A stretch of DNA of 64,000 nt, from NCBI GenBank assembly GCA_021156175.1, contig JAJNBL010000001.1, forward strand, positions 62,001 to 126,000, read 5' to 3'. Position 1 is the stretch's first letter; each line of letters begins with the position of its first letter. Under the pieces are notes generated by a model that saw only the letters and a program-made list of their open reading frames with translations, ran no database searches and was not told the origin of the DNA. Below, piece by piece: positions 1-10,427 of the stretch. The DNA comes from Rickettsiales bacterium. GTDB taxonomy: Bacteria > Pseudomonadota > Alphaproteobacteria > Rickettsiales > JAJNBL01. The translations under genes and the position numbers were made by a program.

Positions 1-877
1 CTTGTTTTACCGTCCCTTCCTCTCCAGCCGCAGCAGTAGAGGCTCCCGCATCGGATCCAAACCCACCAAAAATCACGTTAATGATACTCCGGTTCATGGC
101 TTTACACATAATGTAACTTAAGATCGCACCGCTCGCACCCACAAGCGCCCCGGTAATAATCAGAAGGCTGTTACCGAGCGTAAACCCAATACCCGCAGCT
201 GCCCAACCCGAATAAGAGTTTAGCATCGATACCACCACGGGCATATCCGCACCACCAATCGGGATAATAAGCGTAAAGCCGATTACAAACGCAAGAAGCG
301 TCAACGACCAGAACATCAAATACGATTCCGTTTTACAAAACCACACGAGCAAGAGGATAATGAGCAACGCGATTCCCGCATTTAACGCATGCTGACCGCT
401 AAATCGTATCGGCGCACCGCTGACCAAGCCTTGCAATTTCGCAAAGGCCACGACTGAACCGGAGAAGGTAATTGCTCCAATCGCAGCGCCCAAGCTCATT
501 TCAATCAAGCTGCTGGTGCGCAGATATCCTGCAACACCGATTCCATAGGATTCTGGGGCATGAAGCGCCGCACCGGCAATCAACACCGCCGCCAATCCCA
601 CCAGTGAGTGGAACGCCGCCACCAATTGAGGCATCGCCGTCATTTTAATACGAAGTGCGATAACGGCTCCTACCGAACCACCGATCGCAATCCCAAGCAC
701 AATCGGGATATTATGGTATACTACCGGCAGGCAGAAGGTCGCGACGATCGCAATACCCATCCCCATAATCCCAAGAATATTCCCTTGCCGTGCAGATTTT
801 GGCGAGGCAAGTCCCTTCAATGCTAAGATAAAGCAGACCGAAGCTATCAGATACGCTATCGCAATTTCATTACTCAT
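1..877 (-). CDS. pntB: NAD(P) transhydrogenase subunit beta, 5' part (runs off window)
   Basis: Proton-translocating transhydrogenase beta subunit, which moves hydride between NADH and NADP+ using the proton gradient in the inner membrane. The reading frame is open from the ATG at 877 to the left edge (about 292 codons). The N-terminus (MSNEIAIAYLIASV) starts a run of about eight hydrophobic helices, with the family-typical segments AAFHSLVGLAAVLIA and PIGGADMPVVVSMLNSYSGW. The C-terminal NADP-binding domain III lies outside the window. It starts 28 bases after pntA2 on the same strand, so pntA1-pntA2-pntB form one operon in the order usual for alphaproteobacteria. Identity is secure; only completeness is unknown. 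Confidence 0.95.
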   Translation of the reverse strand, partial: MSNEIAIAYLIASVCFILALKGLASPKSARQGNILGIMGMGIAIVATFCLPVVYHNIPIVLGIAIGGSVGAVIALRIKMTAMPQLVAAFHSLVGLAAVLIAGAALHAPESYGIGVAGYLRTSSLIEMSLGAAIGAITFSGSVVAFAKLQGLVSGAPIRFSGQHALNAGIALLIILLLVWFCKTESYLMFWSLTLLAFVIGFTLIIPIGGADMPVVVSMLNSYSGWAAAGIGFTLGNSLLIITGALVGASGAILSYIMCKAMNRSIINVIFGGFGSDAGASTAAAGEEGTVKQ

Positions 878-905
878 GGATATTCCTTAATTATCTTAGA
901 AAAAC

Positions 906-1289
906 CTATTTCACCTGCTTCTTCTTAAACATCTGAAGCATCCGTTGCGTAACAATAAATCCGCCAAAAATATTAATCGACGCAATCACCACGGCGACAA
1001 ATCCGAATACAGAAGAAATCCCAAATCCTTCAGCGCCCAGCGCAATCATCGCACCGACCACGATAATTCCAGAAATGGCATTGGTTACCGCCATTAAAGG
1101 CGTATGGAGCGCGGGCGTTACCTTCCACACCACATAATATCCCACAAAACAAGCGAGCACGAACACCGTAATCCCGAAAATAAACGGATCGACCGCCCCA
1201 TGCTGTTGTGTTTGGGTCGCAGCGATATCCACTAATTTCTGCGTATCCTGCACCAACCCATGCATAAATTCTGTTGATTTCTCTGCCAT
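906..1289 (-). CDS. pntA2: NAD(P) transhydrogenase subunit alpha, part 2 (membrane)
   Basis: Small membrane part of the transhydrogenase alpha subunit, 127 residues. After a hydrophilic N-terminal stretch there are about three hydrophobic helices (from residue 34: [21 protein letters not shown], broken up by charged residues) followed by the family-typical [19 protein letters not shown] and a basic C-terminus. In enterobacteria this segment is fused to the soluble NAD-binding part; here it is a separate gene, 12 bases downstream of pntA1, as in Rhodospirillum and many alphaproteobacteria. It contributes helices to the proton channel together with PntB. Confidence 0.93.
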   Translation of the reverse strand: MAEKSTEFMHGLVQDTQKLVDIAATQTQQHGAVDPFIFGITVFVLACFVGYYVVWKVTPALHTPLMAVTNAISGIIVVGAMIALGAEGFGISSVFGFVAVVIASINIFGGFIVTQRMLQMFKKKQVK

Positions 1290-1301
1290 ATATTTCCTCG
1301 A

Positions 1302-2420
1302 TTACCGCTTCACCACGCTGCCACCATGCACCACCAGCGACGCTTTGATGATCTCATCTTCCTGATTAATCACTATCGCCTTATCCTTAATCAGAAGGGT
1401 AAGGAAATTCAGAAGGTTCTTGGAGTAAAGCTTACTTGCATCCACTGCTAAGCGGGCTGGCACATTCTCATGCCCCACAATCGTCACACCATGCTTGGTA
1501 ACTACCTTTCCGCGCTCACTTAACGGGCAATTCCCGCCCGCAGTCACCGCCAAATCCACAATCACCGAACCCGGCTTCATCGCTTTGACCGTCTCTTCCG
1601 TCACCAGCACCGGCGCAGGCCTGCCAGGAATCAGCGCAGTCGTAATCACGATATCCATTTTCTGGATATGGTTATGAATCACCTGCTGCTGCTTTTGTTT
1701 ATACTCTTCGCTCATCTCTTTAGCATAACCACCAGAAGTCTCAGCATTTTTAGCCGCCTCAGGATCAACTTCGACGAATTTCGCACCCAGGCTCTCCACC
1801 TGCTCTTTGGCCGCAGGGCGAACGTCAAATGCGGAAACCACCGCACCCAAACGCTTCGCGGTCGCAATCGCCTGAAGTCCCGCCACGCCGGCACCCATGA
1901 TACAAACCTTCGCAGGCGCAATCGTACCCGCAGCGGTCATCATCATCGGAATGGCTTTACCAAACTCCGCAGCCGCATCAAGCACAGCCTTATAACCCGC
2001 TAAGTTACTTTGGGAAGAGAGCACATCCATGCTTTGTGCACGGGTAATACGCGGAACAAGCTCCATGGAAAATGCAGAAACACCCGCACTTGCATAAACT
2101 GAAAAGTCGGTATTAGGAGAAAGCGGAGAAAGCATCCCCACCACAATGGCGCCTTTCTTTAAGGAAGGAAGTACCGCAATCACTTCCGAGGAAGGCTGCA
2201 CCATAAGGAGAATATCAGCACCATCGAGTGTCTCCGCAAGCGTCTTTGCAATCGTCGCACCGGCTTCTTTATAGAGGTTATCGGGAACGGCTGAACTCTC
2301 GCCTGCCCCTGCCTCAATTACAACGGTAGCACCGAGTTCACTGTATTTTTTGACGATATCGGGCGTCACCGCCACACGGGCTTCCGCTGCTGCACGCTCT
2401 TTGACAATAGCAATCTTCAT
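1302..2420 (-). CDS. pntA1: NAD(P) transhydrogenase subunit alpha, part 1 (NAD-binding)
   Basis: Soluble domain I of transhydrogenase, 372 residues, which binds NAD(H). It belongs to the alanine dehydrogenase/PNT family: N-terminal MKIAIVKE, the signature RITRAQSMDVLSSQSNLAGY near residues 124-143, a Rossmann glycine motif (IMGAGVAGLQAIATAKRLGA) near residue 175, and VTAGGNCPLSERG near residue 293. The start at 2420 has a GGAGAG ribosome binding site a few bases upstream. It is the first gene of the pnt operon and is divergent from thiC. NADPH supply for biosynthesis is the expected role. Confidence 0.95.
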   Translation of the reverse strand: MKIAIVKERAAAEARVAVTPDIVKKYSELGATVVIEAGAGESSAVPDNLYKEAGATIAKTLAETLDGADILLMVQPSSEVIAVLPSLKKGAIVVGMLSPLSPNTDFSVYASAGVSAFSMELVPRITRAQSMDVLSSQSNLAGYKAVLDAAAEFGKAIPMMMTAAGTIAPAKVCIMGAGVAGLQAIATAKRLGAVVSAFDVRPAAKEQVESLGAKFVEVDPEAAKNAETSGGYAKEMSEEYKQKQQQVIHNHIQKMDIVITTALIPGRPAPVLVTEETVKAMKPGSVIVDLAVTAGGNCPLSERGKVVTKHGVTIVGHENVPARLAVDASKLYSKNLLNFLTLLIKDKAIVINQEDEIIKASLVVHGGSVVKR

Positions 2421-2450
2421 GCGACTCTCCAGGTTCCAAATGCAACCCGT

Positions 2451-2480
2451 AGTCTAAGCATAAATGAAACGGTTATGCAA
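2451..2480 (-). promoter_or_regulatory. Candidate sigma-70 promoter for pntA1-pntA2-pntB
   Basis: On the minus strand, TTGCAT (2480-2475) and TAGACT (2456-2451) are separated by 18 bases, about 30 bases upstream of the pntA1 start. The match is partial and is judged by eye only. Confidence 0.35.
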
Positions 2481-2508
2481 GCGGTGATACGTAGACAAGC
2501 ACAGAATG

Positions 2509-2537
2509 CTGGCATTCCGCAAAAAATCCGCTATACT
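2509..2537 (+). promoter_or_regulatory. Candidate sigma-70 promoter for thiC
   Basis: CTGGCA (2509-2514), 17 bases, then TATACT (2532-2537), 36 bases upstream of the thiC ATG. The leader is too short for a TPP riboswitch and no THI-box-like CTGAGA motif is visible, so thiC appears not to be controlled by that RNA element here. Confidence 0.45.
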
Positions 2538-2567
2538 TGCTTACTCTTTATCAATCCACATATTTAA

Positions 2568-4412
<1,845 letters not shown>

Positions 4413-4486
4413 ATAACCAATCTCATATAAGTTTTTATAGCTATTACAGTATGACTCAACTGTACTACTTTATAGTGAAGGTAATT

Positions 4487-5599
4487 ATGACAAAAGCTAA
4501 AGACCCACAAAATACGCTTAATGGTAGTTTATTTCAAGCTGTCGAAGAAGCTAATATTCAGAAAACAGAAAATTTAATTGCTCAAGGGGCCGATGTAAAA
4601 GCGTACAATGAAGCAGGGGAAACTCCTTTACACACCCTAATTATAAAGTTTCTTGTTTTTAATAATAACGGCAACCCAACACCGATTATTAACATTCTAG
4701 ATATTTTGTTGAATGCAGGCGCAGATATTAATGCCAAAGAAAAAAAGGGCCAGAAACGTACTATATTACATTGGGCAGCTGATTGTAAGGAACCACCCCT
4801 TGTAGATGCTTTACTAAAGCGTAATGCAAATGTAAATTGTCTGACAAATTTCCAGGATACTCCTTTGCATTTTGCATTAAATAACTATACCGTTAGAGCA
4901 CCTAAAGAAGAACAATATAAAACCGTAGAATTACTTCTTAAATATGGAGCCGATATTAATGCTATAGACGGTGCAGGACTTCGCCCAAGAACTCACGATC
5001 CAGAACTACATCAATTACTTTTAGAATACAACGTACCTTCCTTAGAAAAAACCTCAAAAGAGATAGGACTAAATAACCTACTTACTGAGTTTTCTCATCT
5101 TTTTCAAAGAGAGACCACCCAAAAACCACAAGAGATCAAATCATTAAAAGATCTTTCTGCGGAGGCCGCAATAAAAATTCGCTATACTACTTCCTCCAAA
5201 GAAGCATATTTTCAGAGCTTATTAAAACTTCCTAGTTCTTTGCGCAGTACATATCCAGAACTAGAGCCTCATTACGTCAAACTATTTATCTATAAAGTAG
5301 ATAGGATACTCAATCGAAGTGCTGAAGCGTGGAACGAGACTGATCACCAAAAGGAATTTGGTTACTTAAGAAACATCAAAGAAGCTCTTGAAGGGAAAAC
5401 TCCCTACAATTCCGTTCATCCGGTGATCCAAGAGTTAGATAAGGCGTGCAAACAAGGCTACTTGTCGATCTTCAAAGATAATATGACGCCTGTTCGCAAC
5501 CAGATTGTACAGGCAATGAAGGAATATCTACACGATAAAGAACTGTATACAAAATATGCGCCTTCTCAATCGAAGGAAAAAGACGTAGGCCGCCGCTAA
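4487..5599 (+). CDS. Ankyrin-repeat protein with helical C-terminal domain
   Basis: A 370-residue protein with about four ankyrin repeats in its first 190 residues, visible as ENLIAQGADVKAYNEAGETP, DILLNAGADINAKEKKG, DALLKRNANVN and ELLLKYGADINAIDGAG. The remaining 180 residues are probably helical and match nothing I recognise. I chose the ATG at 4487 because a GTGAAGG ribosome binding site ends 5 bases before it; an in-frame ATG at 4451 has none. The gene is visibly more A+T-rich than its neighbours thiC and the M48 protease, and it has no signal peptide. Ankyrin proteins like this in intracellular bacteria are often secreted effectors, but that role is an inference. Confidence 0.85.
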   Translation: MTKAKDPQNTLNGSLFQAVEEANIQKTENLIAQGADVKAYNEAGETPLHTLIIKFLVFNNNGNPTPIINILDILLNAGADINAKEKKGQKRTILHWAADCKEPPLVDALLKRNANVNCLTNFQDTPLHFALNNYTVRAPKEEQYKTVELLLKYGADINAIDGAGLRPRTHDPELHQLLLEYNVPSLEKTSKEIGLNNLLTEFSHLFQRETTQKPQEIKSLKDLSAEAAIKIRYTTSSKEAYFQSLLKLPSSLRSTYPELEPHYVKLFIYKVDRILNRSAEAWNETDHQKEFGYLRNIKEALEGKTPYNSVHPVIQELDKACKQGYLSIFKDNMTPVRNQIVQAMKEYLHDKELYTKYAPSQSKEKDVGRR

Positions 5600-5609
5600 C
5601 ATTTTTGTG

Positions 5610-6974
5610 TTACATTCTCTCCACCACAACCTCTAAATCACGCAGCCGAACAAAATCCGGCGCACCTTTTGGCAAGGTTGCTTTTGCTTGGGTAAGGAAA
5701 TGTTTCGCATCATCTTTTTTCTTGAGTAACACAGCTTCCTCGGCAAGCGCTAAGTTTGAAAGACCAATCTTCCCGCTCTTACCATAAGCAATCCCAAGCT
5801 GCCGCCACGCAAATACGTTATCCGTTTCCTTGGTAACCACCTGCTTGAAATTCTTTACTGCATCATCAAGCAATGACTTATCTTCTGTCGCAAGCTGTGT
5901 ACGTGCAAGCTGTATCAGGATCAACGGCTCTCCAGGCTTTAACTGGTTAGCGGTGTTATAAAATGGCAACGCCTCGCGGATTTTCCCATTTTCAAATAAT
6001 ATCTGACCTTTCAACTCATTATAAAATGCATCTTTCGGCGACGCTTTCAACAGCGGATCAAGATTTGCAAAAGCATTAACGAGATCTGGAATCCGGTAAT
6101 AGGCAATTGCCCGGCCATAGCGCGCATAATCACTTTGATCGGTTGCCGGAAAAAGCTTTAATGTATCTTGTGGCGGAGAGAGAAACGCTTGCAGCTTTAT
6201 CACCGCCCGCTTATAACGCGCACGCTCAGCGGAAGTGATCCCTGATTTTTCTTTACCCTTGTCCGACTGCTGCAAGTGGCTGCGTATATGCGCAATCCGT
6301 TCACGCGTCAATGGATGGCTTAGCGTATAGGGATTAAGCTCTCCGTATTGGGTAGACTCCATCCGCATCAAATATTCCATAAGTTCAAGCAGACCTTTCG
6401 CGGAATAATTTGCCTTATCAAGGAATACCAGCGCGGACTGATCCGCAGCATTTTCATTCTGCCGTGTATATTTAAGGAGCTGGCGTTCTGCAATCTGGCC
6501 TCCGCCTGTTACAATCGCTTGCGCGGCCTCAGGCGAACCTAGCGCTGCTGCACCAATGCCTAAAATATAGCCTAAGGTGCTTTTGATATTTGCACGGAAA
6601 ATCTCTTCTTCGGTTTTAAGCAAATGTCCGCCGGTGATATGGCCTGTTTCGTGGGCAAGCACTCCCACCAGCATATCCGGCTCATCCGAAAGACCAATGA
6701 GGCCTGTGTTGATAAAAATATTGCTGCCATTGGCGACATAGGCATTGATTCGTGAATCATCAACAATATAGAGATTTACATCATCCGGCTTTAAGGAAGC
6801 AGCACGGAATATAGGCACCGTGAGTTCACGGATAATAGCTTCAATTTCGATGTCTTTAATCACGCCTCCCGCATATGCAGAAAACGGAGCTACGATACCT
6901 ATAGCCAGAAGAGAAACAAAAACCGGCAATCTTTTGATAGTACGATAGATTACTTTCCCAAACGAAACGTGCAC
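5610..6974 (-). CDS. M48 family metalloprotease with TPR domain, BepA-like
   Basis: A secreted zinc protease of 454 residues resembling BepA (YfgC), which in Gram-negatives assists or degrades stalled outer-membrane beta-barrel proteins. Residues 1-35 are a signal peptide ending AYA. The zinc motif HETGH is at 108-112 with the likely third ligand in ENAAD (E174). From about residue 280 to the end are tetratricopeptide-like helical pairs (for example KDAFYNELKGQILFENGK). It is convergent with the ankyrin gene, 10 bases away. The periplasm is the predicted location. The family assignment is firm; the specific BepA function is by analogy. Confidence 0.88.
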   Translation of the reverse strand: MHVSFGKVIYRTIKRLPVFVSLLAIGIVAPFSAYAGGVIKDIEIEAIIRELTVPIFRAASLKPDDVNLYIVDDSRINAYVANGSNIFINTGLIGLSDEPDMLVGVLAHETGHITGGHLLKTEEEIFRANIKSTLGYILGIGAAALGSPEAAQAIVTGGGQIAERQLLKYTRQNENAADQSALVFLDKANYSAKGLLELMEYLMRMESTQYGELNPYTLSHPLTRERIAHIRSHLQQSDKGKEKSGITSAERARYKRAVIKLQAFLSPPQDTLKLFPATDQSDYARYGRAIAYYRIPDLVNAFANLDPLLKASPKDAFYNELKGQILFENGKIREALPFYNTANQLKPGEPLILIQLARTQLATEDKSLLDDAVKNFKQVVTKETDNVFAWRQLGIAYGKSGKIGLSNLALAEEAVLLKKKDDAKHFLTQAKATLPKGAPDFVRLRDLEVVVERM

Positions 6975-7134
6975 GATCTAAAATCCTATTCTCGAGAGCT
7001 TCCAACCACTTTCGATAAAGAGCATGAATTCGTTATCTTGGCAAGCAGAACCTCGTCCCCGTTTCTTGGCATATTTTTATTCCCAATGCCGTACCCATCT
7101 TGTATGATGCCCTCATTATTAAAAGGGAGTGACC

Positions 7135-7983
7135 ATGGCCTTTCAAGAATCTTTTCAGCATCCTAGTCTTTTCGTCTTTGATATTGAAACTATCCCGGAC
7201 ACCGATGCTGTCTTTAACTTAACTGGCGTCCAGTCGGACGATCCCAACGAACTTCGTCAGGCATTAACCGATTACCATCTGGAAGTCACCGATGGAAAAA
7301 ATTCATTCCCGCGTCAACCTTTTCATAAAGTTGTCGCCATCAGCTTCCTAGAAGCAGATATCCATTACGATGGGGTGAAGGAAAATTATAGCTTCCGTAC
7401 CTTGCGCTCAGGCGGCAATGAAGAATCGTCCGAAAAAGAATTAGTACAGGGATTTTTCCATTACCTTGAAAAACGTAAGCCCCGCCTTATCAGCTTTAAC
7501 GGCAGAACGTTTGACCTCCCCGTCCTAAAATATCGGGCGATGGTGCATGGTATCCATGCCGGATGGCTTTACCATAGTGGAGACAAATGGAATAATTACA
7601 TGCAACGCTATAGCCTCGAATGGCATTGCGATTTATTAGAGGCACTTTCTGATTTTGGGGCTTCTGCACGGATTAAGTTGAATGAAGTCTGCTCGGTATT
7701 GGGCTTACCTGGAAAATTTGGCGTTGACGGATCAAAGGTACATGAACTTTATGACCAAAAGAAAATCGCTGAAATTCGGCACTATTGTGAGACAGATGTT
7801 TTAAACACTTATTTACTCTACTTACGTTTCATGCAACACCGTGGACAATTAACGCCCACAAGCTATAACGATGCAGTAGAAGATATACTTGCCTTTATTC
7901 GGAAAGAAAGCCATGATCGCCCCTATCTCAATAAATTCCAAGAAGCTTGGGAAACAAGCAATAAAGGGTGTTATGCGCTATAA
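7135..7983 (+). CDS. Predicted 3'-5' exonuclease, PolB-related DEDDy type
   Basis: A 282-residue nuclease-like protein. The DEDD exonuclease motifs are in order: FDIETIPD near the N-terminus (Exo I, D and E), LISFNGRTFDLPVLKYRA in the middle (Exo II), and HYCETDVLNTYLLYLRF near residue 220 (Exo III). No polymerase domain follows, so this is the stand-alone PolB-like exonuclease family. The ATG at 7135 is preferred over a GTG at 7129 because AAGGGAG lies just upstream at an ordinary distance. It is first in a run of five overlapping or nearly overlapping plus-strand genes. The cellular role is unknown; DNA repair is plausible. Confidence 0.85.
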   Translation: MAFQESFQHPSLFVFDIETIPDTDAVFNLTGVQSDDPNELRQALTDYHLEVTDGKNSFPRQPFHKVVAISFLEADIHYDGVKENYSFRTLRSGGNEESSEKELVQGFFHYLEKRKPRLISFNGRTFDLPVLKYRAMVHGIHAGWLYHSGDKWNNYMQRYSLEWHCDLLEALSDFGASARIKLNEVCSVLGLPGKFGVDGSKVHELYDQKKIAEIRHYCETDVLNTYLLYLRFMQHRGQLTPTSYNDAVEDILAFIRKESHDRPYLNKFQEAWETSNKGCYAL

Positions 7984-8746
7984 AACGATCATACTTGCGA
8001 TACTATTGGTAGCATGTATTTTTGGCCAAGCCAATGCCCAAAGCTTTGAAATCTCTGAAGGTCGTCTTTCCACACAAGAAGCTCCTGCAAAAACGGATAC
8101 AAACACGGACACGAATACCACCCCTGCCGTTCAAGAATATTATGACTTCTCATGGCATAACCTGTTGCTTCATGCAATGAAGTCTGATTTTTCGTTGGAT
8201 TACGGGTCGTATGCTGTTTCTTACCTCAAGCGTTATGAACCTCAAACCTGGGCACAATACGAAAATAACGAATTTGAACGCGACACACGCATTGCCAAAG
8301 CAAAAGAAGACCTGACGTGGAAAATTTCCGGTTTTGATGGCAATAAGCCTTATTCCATGATGCTCAATGTGGTGTTTGGGAAGTATGATTTCGAGCGGCA
8401 ACGTTTTGTCTTCGCGCCCTTTAAGAAGGGTATGTTCCTTGCCGTAAAAGAACCGAATTCTTTTAAATTCCCGAATCAAATACAAGTCTATTTCAGCAAC
8501 ACGGATGCTATTGATGGATTGCCGATGAAAGAAGACGATGCAAAGAAACTGCTTGGTATATTGCGGGATGATAAAGGCAATATCAACCGCGTCCTTTGGG
8601 GAAAGCTTATCTTTTCCGTCACAAGCCTGCGTAGCGACAAATTTAAAGCACCCATCACTCAACTAAATGCCCGCATCAATAAACTGATACTTTCTACTGA
8701 TTCGCTCGGAAAAAATACGGTCGCAACCTTCGATTTGGAGGGCTAG
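7973..8746 (+). CDS. Secreted hypothetical protein
   Basis: A 257-residue protein I do not recognise. It begins MRYKTIILAILLVACIFGQANA, a clear signal peptide (about 22 residues), followed by a polar Thr/Asp-rich stretch and then a mixed domain with many aromatic residues (YYDFSWHNLLLHAMK near residue 55, later PYSMMLNVVFGKYDFERQRF). No cysteines occur after the signal peptide, so no lipobox or disulfides. The start at 7973 follows AAAGGG with a 4-base gap and overlaps the exonuclease stop by 11 bases, implying coupled translation. A periplasmic or secreted location is predicted. Confidence 0.75.
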   Translation: MRYKTIILAILLVACIFGQANAQSFEISEGRLSTQEAPAKTDTNTDTNTTPAVQEYYDFSWHNLLLHAMKSDFSLDYGSYAVSYLKRYEPQTWAQYENNEFERDTRIAKAKEDLTWKISGFDGNKPYSMMLNVVFGKYDFERQRFVFAPFKKGMFLAVKEPNSFKFPNQIQVYFSNTDAIDGLPMKEDDAKKLLGILRDDKGNINRVLWGKLIFSVTSLRSDKFKAPITQLNARINKLILSTDSLGKNTVATFDLEG

Positions 8747-8751
8747 TGCTG

Positions 8752-9651
8752 ATGAAATCCCTACAGTTTAAAGAAATCGGGCATTGCATGCAAAAAGCAT
8801 TGGTGGATACCATTGAGCATGATGGCGTTGAACATGCGGGCTATCTCGCCTTCCTTGGATTGCTCTCCTTTTTCCCGTTTCTCGTATTCTTTATGGCCAT
8901 GGCAGGCGCGCTGGGTGAATCGGAACTCGGCTCACACCTCACCCATATTCTGCTCTATAACAACATACTCCCGCATAAAATTGTCACTGCACTCGAACCC
9001 CGAATTGCGGAAATCGTCTCCGGCCCTCCGCAAGGCTTGATCACTCTTTCTATCGTTGGCGCAATCTGGACCGCCTCTTCGGCCGTGGAAGGATTACGCA
9101 CCATCCTTAACCGCGCCTACCGCGTACAAACTCCTCCGGCTTATATCTTCCGCCGACTGCTCAGCATCGCGCAATTCCTATTGCTCACCGTTGTTATGAT
9201 GGTCGCGATGATACTTTTCATTCTTACTCCAATCATTGTGGATCTTATCCAACCCTACTTTAATATCGGAGCAATTCTTGGAAACTACTGGACCTATGTC
9301 CGCTTCCTACTGACCGCAGTATTGCTGCTGGGTGTGGTTTCGTGCACCTACTACATCCTTCCGAATCTAAAACAACGCTGGAAACAAGTGCTTCCGGGTG
9401 CCGCAATGGTGGTAATCGCCTGGATGATCGCTGGCACCGGGTTTTCGATTTACCTAAGCCACTTTGACCAAGTGAACCTGATTTACGGAAGCTTGGGCGG
9501 CATCATCGTATCCCTTCTCTTCCTGTATATATTTGGAATGATCCTTGTTTATGGCGCCGAATTCAACTATCACGTCAACAAGTTGCTGGGAAGGAACCTG
9601 CAACCAAAAGAAAAGCTCACAAAAAAGCCGAGAAAAGGTTACAGTAAATGA
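8752..9651 (+). CDS. YihY/BrkB family inner-membrane protein
   Basis: A polytopic membrane protein of about 299 residues with roughly six transmembrane helices. Family features are the N-terminal amphipathic region before LAFLGLLSFFPFLVFFMAMAG, the segment IWTASSAVEGLRTILNRAYRV near residue 120 and ILPNLKQRWKQVLPGAA in the middle, then a long C-terminal helix pair and a basic cytosolic tail. The family was once mis-called ribonuclease BN; its function is not settled. GGAGGG at 8737-8742 fits the ATG at 8752 (9-base gap); a GTG at 8746 is the alternative. The stop overlaps the SURF1 start as ATGA. Confidence 0.88.
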   Translation: MKSLQFKEIGHCMQKALVDTIEHDGVEHAGYLAFLGLLSFFPFLVFFMAMAGALGESELGSHLTHILLYNNILPHKIVTALEPRIAEIVSGPPQGLITLSIVGAIWTASSAVEGLRTILNRAYRVQTPPAYIFRRLLSIAQFLLLTVVMMVAMILFILTPIIVDLIQPYFNIGAILGNYWTYVRFLLTAVLLLGVVSCTYYILPNLKQRWKQVLPGAAMVVIAWMIAGTGFSIYLSHFDQVNLIYGSLGGIIVSLLFLYIFGMILVYGAEFNYHVNKLLGRNLQPKEKLTKKPRKGYSK

Positions 9652-10427
9652 TCCGCTTCCAACCTAAATTGATTCCCACCCTGTTCACCATTCCTGCTTT
9701 TTTGGTGTTACTTACCTTAGGAACATGGCAGGTACAACGGTTGCTTTGGAAAGAACAACTCGTCGCCGATATTACCACCAAAAGCGCTGAGCCATCGGAA
9801 CAACTCCTGAGTACCGCATCCTTTGATCAGGAAAACGTAAAAGATTGGCTTTACCGGAAAGTGGAGATTGAAGGCACGTTCCTGCATGACCGCGAAGTGC
9901 ATCTTTATACCGGCGCTATCCAATTTAAAGGCAAAACAGGATATCACATTCTCACCCCCTTCGAGCGCACACAAGGCAGAGGAATCGTGATAGTTAATCG
10001 CGGTTGGGTACCAGAAGCACAGAAAGAATCCTCATCACGTCCGGATTCACTTGTACAAGGCGTACAAAAAATTCAAGCGATCGTCCTTCCTGACGATAAG
10101 CGCAAACTGTCGCTCCTGCCCGATAATGACATCAAAGAAAATGTGTGGTTCTGGCAAGATATTTCCGAGATGCAATCCTATACCGGCCTCACGCTTGCGC
10201 CTGTGATTCTTCTTGCACTGCAAGATGATGCGCACATTCAAATCGCTCCGAATTCCATGGCGTGGGCAGAACCCAACGTTCCCAAAGAGCCCTTCCCAAT
10301 GCCATCGAACGGCCATATTTCCGTGCGCAATGACCATCTGCAATATGCCATTACCTGGTATAGCTTGGCCGTAATTTTACTGGTGGTGTATGTGGTCTAT
10401 CATCGCAAGGGCAAAAAACCCGTATGA
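9648..10427 (+). CDS. SURF1 family cytochrome oxidase assembly protein
   Basis: A 259-residue homologue of SURF1, which helps insert heme a into cytochrome c oxidase. It has the family architecture: one N-terminal transmembrane helix (LFTIPAFLVLLTLGTWQVQR), a periplasmic domain with FLHDREVHLYTG and IVIVNRGWVP, and a C-terminal transmembrane helix (YSLAVILLVVYVVYH) followed by basic residues. Unusually it is not among cox genes: it is translationally coupled by ATGA overlaps to the BrkB-family gene upstream and to the beta-lactamase downstream. SCO1 at 54036 is the other oxidase-assembly factor in the window. Confidence 0.9.
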   Translation: MIRFQPKLIPTLFTIPAFLVLLTLGTWQVQRLLWKEQLVADITTKSAEPSEQLLSTASFDQENVKDWLYRKVEIEGTFLHDREVHLYTGAIQFKGKTGYHILTPFERTQGRGIVIVNRGWVPEAQKESSSRPDSLVQGVQKIQAIVLPDDKRKLSLLPDNDIKENVWFWQDISEMQSYTGLTLAPVILLALQDDAHIQIAPNSMAWAEPNVPKEPFPMPSNGHISVRNDHLQYAITWYSLAVILLVVYVVYHRKGKKPV

